NCBI GenBank assembly: GCA_947259865.1
Contig: CAMYNZ010000138.1
Span: 1-9,005, forward strand
DNA: 9,005 nt
Reading direction: 5' to 3'
Source: an uncultured Desulfobacterales bacterium
GTDB lineage: Bacteria > Desulfobacterota > Desulfobacteria > Desulfobacterales > G020354645
The notes below the pieces were generated by a model. The model was not told where the DNA came from and ran no database searches. It saw only the letters and a program-made list of their open reading frames with translations. The translations under genes and the position numbers were made by a program. Below, one piece after another: positions 4,698 through 9,005 of the stretch; within the stretch, counting starts at the first letter, position 1; each line of letters begins with the position of its first letter.

Positions 4698-6638
4698 TCA
4701 TATAAGCCTGTGATTTGGATCACGCGATTCATTTTCGGCGGTGACCCGGATGGCCCGCTTTCCTCGAACGGGGCATTCATGTTCACAGATGCCGCAACCG
4801 ATGCACCGTTCAGGATCGACAAACGGCCTTTGAAGCCTGATCAGAAGGGTAACATTGTCCCCCGCCGCCGGGGGCGGCTCCCAGGGAGCCTTCGGGGCGA
4901 TCGCCAGGCTGCGGGCGGTGTTTTTTACTATCAGACGTGGTGGCTGATCCGGCTGTCCCTCCGGCAGACAAAAATAATCACCGGTAGCCAGCCGGCGGCT
5001 GGCGAGCACATCCGTGTCGAATTCGATAAAATGGCTGTTGGCTGTTTTGACAACCAGCGATGTTTCCAGATGAACCCGATTGAATTGTTCACGGGTGAAA
5101 ATTGCCTTGGGGCTTACCGGACAGTTTTCCTGGCACACGATGCATGGTATGTCCATGGCCCAGGGCAGGCAGCGCCCCCGGTCTATAAACGCGGTACCTA
5201 TTATTATCGGGCCGCGGGCTGCAAAATGACCTTGTCCCAGGCGCTCATCCAGGCTGATGGGTCGGATGGCAGCCGTAGGGCACACATTTCCGCAGGCGAT
5301 GCATTTATGCTGGCAACCGCTGGTCCCGATACGGAAATTGAGGACCGGTGTCCACAGCCCCTCAAGTCCGCCCACCAGACCGGCCGGATGAATGACATTG
5401 GTCGGACAAATTCGCATGCACTGGCCGCATTTGATGCAACGGGAAAGAAATTCTTTCTCACCCAGGCTGCCGGGGGGGCGGATAAGGCCCGGGTTCCAAT
5501 TGTCGCTCAGGTTACCGTTCAGGCGCAGCATGGGAACCGCGGCTGCACCGGATAGAAAGGTAAATACGAATTGTCGCTTGGATAGATCCGGCGATAGTAT
5601 TTCACCGGCCGCTGAAGGGGTGGTTCGGAAGCCGATTTGGTTATGATGACAATCATTCAAGCAGTTCATGCACAGAACACACTCATTAATTCGTATCGTG
5701 GAAGAAGGTGAGCAGGCGCCTTCACAATCTTTTTCACAAAGGTGACAATCCGTGCATTCGGCCTCGCTTTTTCCGATTCGCCACAGTGCATTACGACTCA
5801 AGATGCCGAAAAGCGCACCCAGCGGACAGATATACCTGCAGTAAAAGCGGGGAGATTTATAATTCAACAATATCGCGGTCACAAAGATAAACCCAATCAG
5901 CCAGGACCCGTCGTAAAATCGCGGTTTTGTAAATAACTTCAAGGCCGAGCCGTCAATAAGGGGCAATATAATGAGATTGATCGAACGATAAACCAGCGGA
6001 ATCGGATCAAGCAGTCCGATCTGCAGAGAAGCCGACAGTATGCGTGCCTCCTGGAACACCATACCAAGCACCACCCACAGCCCGATGCCGCAAACTAGAT
6101 ATGCGAACAGTTTTTTGGGATCTGCCGGCATTTTTAACATTGTGACGATAATTGCCGCTGCCAAACCGCAGAAAACCAATGTCCAGAAAATCCAGGGCGT
6201 GTTGGCGGGGGCATGAATGAGGAACAGCGCCACATCGGCGATGGCCACAGACAGCAGGAAAATCAGAACCCCATATTTAAAAATCTGCCACCGATTATAA
6301 CGGTTTGTTTTGACTTGCTCCAATAACGATTTGCGCCGTCGGCCCAGGTATCCGAAAAAATGGTGGATCGAGCCAAAGGGACAGATCCAACCACAAAAAA
6401 ACCTGCCCACAATAATTGTCAACACGATCGTGACCAGTCCCCACAGCAGTCCTTTATACAAGGTATGGGTCGTCAACAGCGTCCCCAGACCGACCAGGGG
6501 ATCCAGTTCAAGCAGCCAGTTTACCGGCCAGCCGCGGAGTTGCCACCACGCTTCACCCAGGGTTGTAACCACACAAAACCATAGGAGCAGAACTAAAAAG
6601 AAAATTTGGCTGATTCGTCTGGCAGTTGTTATTTTCAT
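4698..6638 (-). CDS. Membrane polyferredoxin, NapH-like fused to NapG-like
   Basis: This 646-residue protein joins two modules. Residues 1-340 resemble NapH/MauN: about six membrane helices, the paired motifs FCGWICPFG (81-89) and YCRYICPLG (266-274), and two ferredoxin Cys sets (C295/C298/C301/C305 and C320/C323/C326/C330). Residues about 350-646 resemble NapG/MauM: a Tat-like stretch SKRQFVFTFLSGAAA (353-367), then LIRPPGSLGEKEFLSRC and four more Cys sets at C401-C411, C442-C453, C490-C506 and C612-C622. Up to six 4Fe-4S clusters could form an electron wire linked to the membrane, by family analogy from quinol to a periplasmic partner. In nap operons NapG and NapH are separate proteins; here the Tat-like segment would become an internal membrane anchor. 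No nitrate reductase gene is present, so the partner is unknown. It starts 14 bases after the DUF362 stop, with only a weak ribosome binding site (GAAGTGG), which suits operon coupling. Confidence 0.9.
   Translation of the reverse strand: MKITTARRISQIFFLVLLLWFCVVTTLGEAWWQLRGWPVNWLLELDPLVGLGTLLTTHTLYKGLLWGLVTIVLTIIVGRFFCGWICPFGSIHHFFGYLGRRRKSLLEQVKTNRYNRWQIFKYGVLIFLLSVAIADVALFLIHAPANTPWIFWTLVFCGLAAAIIVTMLKMPADPKKLFAYLVCGIGLWVVLGMVFQEARILSASLQIGLLDPIPLVYRSINLIILPLIDGSALKLFTKPRFYDGSWLIGFIFVTAILLNYKSPRFYCRYICPLGALFGILSRNALWRIGKSEAECTDCHLCEKDCEGACSPSSTIRINECVLCMNCLNDCHHNQIGFRTTPSAAGEILSPDLSKRQFVFTFLSGAAAVPMLRLNGNLSDNWNPGLIRPPGSLGEKEFLSRCIKCGQCMRICPTNVIHPAGLVGGLEGLWTPVLNFRIGTSGCQHKCIACGNVCPTAAIRPISLDERLGQGHFAARGPIIIGTAFIDRGRCLPWAMDIPCIVCQENCPVSPKAIFTREQFNRVHLETSLVVKTANSHFIEFDTDVLASRRLATGDYFCLPEGQPDQPPRLIVKNTARSLAIAPKAPWEPPPAAGDNVTLLIRLQRPFVDPERCIGCGICEHECPVRGKRAIRVTAENESRDPNHRLI
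4709..4723. promoter_or_regulatory. CRP-like inverted repeat
   Basis: TGTGA-TTTGGA-TCAC fits the E. coli CRP core GTGA-N6-TCAC perfectly. It lies within the last codons of the polyferredoxin gene, about 125 bases upstream of the start site implied by the candidate reductase promoter, which is farther than usual for activation. A nucleotide cyclase gene is nearby, but the match may be chance. Confidence 0.25.
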
Positions 6639-6652
6639 CTATGAAACCACTT

Positions 6653-7654
6653 CTACTCTGCTGATAGTACCTCGGGATTAAGAGAATCATAATCGGCGGT
6701 ACCCACGCCACGTTCCTGTGCTTTGGCAATAAAGGTTAACTGGCTGGCGTCCTTGCCCAGCAAGGTAGCGCCATAGGCATCGGCTGCAACCTGATCGGTG
6801 CTGACAATCATTGTATTTGTTTGTTTCAGATCCGAAAGCGATCCACCGGTTGGACCGTTGGACATCATCGTCGTCGTTCCATCCAAAATCACCAGGGAAG
6901 GTTTTAACATCGTTGCCAGTTCTTTGATAATATCATGAATATCCTGATGAAATATGTTGCGTCGACCGCCCAGCAGGCCGTACCAGTTTTTCATTATCAT
7001 GGATGCACCGCTGCGGTGATGGTCTTTTACAGGCGCAACCCCGATAACTTTGGTGATATCCTTAAAGGGTTTGTAAAGTACCGGCCAGTTGCGGATCAGT
7101 CTGGCATCGGGAATGGTCATGGATTTGAAATATTGATCCCTGGGCAGTGCCACCTTTGCGCCGGATTTTTGAGCCGCTTCTCCAATTCCGGTCAGGGCGA
7201 AACAGCTGGCCGGATCATTAATCGGGTTGTCGGTTACCAATACTTCACGGGCGCCCACTTTGAGACATAAGCGGGTCAGTTCAGAAACCAGCAGCGGATG
7301 GGTCGTGGCCGATAGTATCGGCGGTGCTGCGAAGGCCGCATTAACTTTTATCAATATGCGATCTCCACTTTTGACAAAAGTATCCAGGCCGCCTATCGCT
7401 TTTAATCCCAGCTGAAGCGTTGCTATCCGATCTCGCCCCCGGACGATACTCAATCTGCTGCCCGTATTGGGTACCGAGAAATCGGGTAATCCTAAATCTT
7501 CAGAATCTTGCTTGAGGCCTGTCGGACCCAACGCATCATAAAACCGGTATCCGAGGGCGCACGTTGCCGCAATCGACAGGCCGGCTTTGGCCGAACGGGC
7601 CAGAAACTGCCGCCGGTTCAAAACGTTTTTATGGGGATCATTTATTAGTGACAT
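6653..7654 (-). CDS. Tat-exported DUF362 domain protein
   Basis: The 333-residue product begins with a twin-arginine signal, NRRQFLARSAKAG (13-25), followed by a hydrophobic stretch (25-36), so it probably acts outside the cytoplasmic membrane. The rest is a DUF362 domain: RILIKVNAAFAAPP (99-112), TTHPLLVSEL (117-126), SGASMIMKNWYGLLGG (215-230), LVILDGTTTMMSNGPTGG (254-271) and STDQVAADAYGATLLG (285-300). DUF362 proteins often occur with ferredoxin-type proteins, but no reaction is firmly assigned to this type. The ATG at 7654 overlaps the end of the DUF6599 gene by 17 bases; a TTG at 7663 is also possible. The polyferredoxin gene follows after 14 bases. Overlap and short spacing argue for one operon and a shared redox role, which is an inference. 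No ferredoxin motif is present in this protein itself. Confidence 0.88.
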   Translation of the reverse strand: MSLINDPHKNVLNRRQFLARSAKAGLSIAATCALGYRFYDALGPTGLKQDSEDLGLPDFSVPNTGSRLSIVRGRDRIATLQLGLKAIGGLDTFVKSGDRILIKVNAAFAAPPILSATTHPLLVSELTRLCLKVGAREVLVTDNPINDPASCFALTGIGEAAQKSGAKVALPRDQYFKSMTIPDARLIRNWPVLYKPFKDITKVIGVAPVKDHHRSGASMIMKNWYGLLGGRRNIFHQDIHDIIKELATMLKPSLVILDGTTTMMSNGPTGGSLSDLKQTNTMIVSTDQVAADAYGATLLGKDASQLTFIAKAQERGVGTADYDSLNPEVLSAE

Positions 7655-8678
7655 TTTTTTCAAGACTTTCTTTCAATGTAACCGCCAGTTCAATTGCCTG
7701 AGCTGGGTCGGTGGCCTCTCGCACACCGGCCGTATAAGGACCCTGAGAAAATATTACCTCATATGTATCCAGGATCATAACCACGCTGGCATTTGCGATC
7801 AATGGGCTGGATGCTTGTTTTTCACCGCCAAAGGCCAGCAGAAACCGGTGATAGGCCGATGCCAGATTTTCGGCCTGCAGTGGTGTTTTTCTTCGGGAAA
7901 TAAAGGCGGTTAGCTCGGCGCCCTCAATTTTGTATTCCGCAATATATACCCGATCAAATCCCTGGTAGCCAAAGGCATCTTGCGCAATCAATACGATACT
8001 GTTTTGATCAAGACCGGTGGAAGGGAAAAGGTCTCTTTCAGCCATTGATTTTGTTTCGACCTTAACATTGCTTTTAAACGCTTCGGCAAAAAGTTGCATG
8101 GCCGTCATATTTTCTTCGGCCGGAGTAGATCCAATGATTTCCAGATAATAGGGGCCATGGACCCAATAGATGGCATTTTGGGTGCGGTAGGAAAACTGGC
8201 CGAGGCCGGCGGGTTTTCCGTCATCACGCTGCTGGGCGCTGTAGACGGAAAAAGCGTTTTCAGTATTTCCCATGTCATAAATGAATACCTCCATCCAGGC
8301 GGTCGAATCCCTGTCGGTTTTGAAACGCTGGCTCTCGAGACGTTTGAATCCGGCGGACAGATACAACCCGGCTTTCCCGTTAATTTTATCCGATAGATTC
8401 GAGGGCCCGAACACCTCCGGTGGTGACAGTGTGGTCAGGTTTGGGGAAAAGCTTTTCAAAACGCTGATTTTTTCGGTTTCAGACGACAAGAATCGCTTGG
8501 CCGGGGATGAAACCAACTGGTAATCTTGAAGAATTGCCGGGGAATACCGAAACTGCTGTAAGAAAATATAGGTTGCGATGGTAGCCAGAACCAACAAAAT
8601 AAAAAGACTTAGAAAATTTTCCAGCTTGCCGGTTTTGTTCGCCTTGTGATTCACGATAGCCTCAATCCTGTTTAACAT
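7638..8678 (-). CDS. Membrane-anchored DUF6599 family protein
   Basis: The protein is 346 residues. A short cytoplasmic N-terminus is followed by one membrane helix (about 22-40, LSLFILLVLATIATYIFL), leaving about 300 residues outside the membrane. The segment from about 86 to 180 has the DUF6599 pattern: PPEVFGPSNLSDKINGKAGL, YLSAGFKRLESQRF, then WMEVFIYDMGNTENAFSVYS (129-148). The domain has no known activity and this copy has no metal or heme motif. Its stop overlaps the DUF362 start by 17 bases, marking translational coupling. The ATG has no visible Shine-Dalgarno sequence but comes 3 bases after the stop of a possible small ORF upstream, so it may depend on re-initiation. It may act as a scaffold or partner for the DUF362 protein and polyferredoxin at the outer membrane face; that is conjecture. 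Confidence 0.82.
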   Translation of the reverse strand: MLNRIEAIVNHKANKTGKLENFLSLFILLVLATIATYIFLQQFRYSPAILQDYQLVSSPAKRFLSSETEKISVLKSFSPNLTTLSPPEVFGPSNLSDKINGKAGLYLSAGFKRLESQRFKTDRDSTAWMEVFIYDMGNTENAFSVYSAQQRDDGKPAGLGQFSYRTQNAIYWVHGPYYLEIIGSTPAEENMTAMQLFAEAFKSNVKVETKSMAERDLFPSTGLDQNSIVLIAQDAFGYQGFDRVYIAEYKIEGAELTAFISRRKTPLQAENLASAYHRFLLAFGGEKQASSPLIANASVVMILDTYEVIFSQGPYTAGVREATDPAQAIELAVTLKESLEKNVTNK

Positions 8679-8681
8679 CAG

Positions 8682-8951
8682 TCAGAACAATACCATCAAT
8701 ACCGACAGTAACCCGTTAGCTGCATATCGGAAAAAACATTCACTTGATTTGATGAGAATCGACGCAGTGAAGAATGGCCTTGAGTTTTTCCGGAGCTCGG
8801 AGAGAAAAATTTTGATAAGAAGGCCGTGAGATATATGAAATCCAAATGGCCCTCTTTTGTTTCTTGCGGCATCCTTTTTTATTCGCTCGGGAACCTCCGC
8901 AACACTCGCTATCGGTATCGCCACAACAAGAAAGAGAACCAGATATCGCAT
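8682..8951 (-). CDS. Possible small exported protein (doubtful)
   Basis: This 89-residue reading frame begins with a good signal-peptide-like stretch (MRYLVLFLVVAIPIASVAEV). It then becomes basic and compositionally odd, with a second hydrophobic end (ANGLLSVLMVLF). I recognise no family. Its stop lies 3 bases before the DUF6599 start, which has no ribosome binding site of its own, a layout fitting translational coupling. Against it, its own upstream site is weak (GAGA), and overlapping frames also stay open. It could be a decayed gene whose signal peptide alone survives, or plain leader DNA. The region 8679-9005 has no better gene candidate. Confidence 0.3.
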   Translation of the reverse strand: MRYLVLFLVVAIPIASVAEVPERIKKDAARNKRGPFGFHISHGLLIKIFLSELRKNSRPFFTASILIKSSECFFRYAANGLLSVLMVLF

Positions 8952-8985
8952 AATTTCTCAGCGTCGCCTTTGGGTCAGCAGCAGC

Positions 8986-9002
8986 CGGTGATTGTATCAC
9001 CG
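8986..9002. promoter_or_regulatory. Perfect inverted repeat upstream of the minus-strand operon
   Basis: CGGTGAT-TGT-ATCACCG is a perfect 7-bp inverted repeat about 35 bases ahead of the possible first ORF of the operon. It could be an operator for the genes to its left, or a stem ending a gene that lies off the window. No T-run follows within view. Confidence 0.4.
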
Positions 9003-9005
9003 CGC

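Noticed and set aside
4710..5555. 281-codon frame on the + strand opposite the polyferredoxin
   Set aside because: It is a shadow of the Cys-rich gene on the other strand, with no family resemblance and no start signal.

Overview
The window reads as a piece of an anaerobic, redox-rich bacterial chromosome, most likely from the Desulfobacterota (sulfate-reducer type). That placement is inferred from gene style, not proven: twin-arginine (Tat) signals on a DUF362 protein and an aldo/keto reductase, a membrane polyferredoxin with many Cys clusters, a DUF6599 protein and moderate GC. There are six confident protein genes, one doubtful small ORF and no rRNA, tRNA, CRISPR array or transposase gene.

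Left, + strand (1-2810). One end of a dispersed 22-base repeat opens the window. Then come cutA, and only 22 bases further on a 248-residue protein made solely of the two C-terminal domains of translation initiation factor IF-2, with no GTPase. After a 296-base AT-rich gap holding a candidate promoter and two perfect palindromes comes a six-helix membrane class III nucleotide cyclase.

Middle (2811-3288). A gene-free gap between convergent genes is packed with palindromes. It includes a 223-bp element bounded by 37-nt imperfect inverted repeats whose ends match the repeat at the window start.

Right, - strand (3289-9005). Transcription runs right to left. A possible small exported ORF leads into a membrane-anchored DUF6599 protein, a Tat-exported DUF362 protein and a 646-residue membrane polyferredoxin that looks like NapH fused to NapG. 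These are spaced or overlapped as one operon. A Tat-exported aldo/keto reductase with a C-terminal Cys cluster follows after 182 bases, with its own strong ribosome binding site and a candidate promoter.

Taken together, the - strand genes look like a membrane and periplasmic electron-transfer module: the polyferredoxin would carry electrons across or along the membrane, and DUF362, DUF6599 and the reductase would act at or near its outer face. The substrate cannot be read from the sequence. The most unusual items are the GTPase-less IF-2 paralog, the NapH-NapG-type fusion in a DUF6599/DUF362 operon, the Tat-exported reductase, and the inverted-repeat element with a third matching end.
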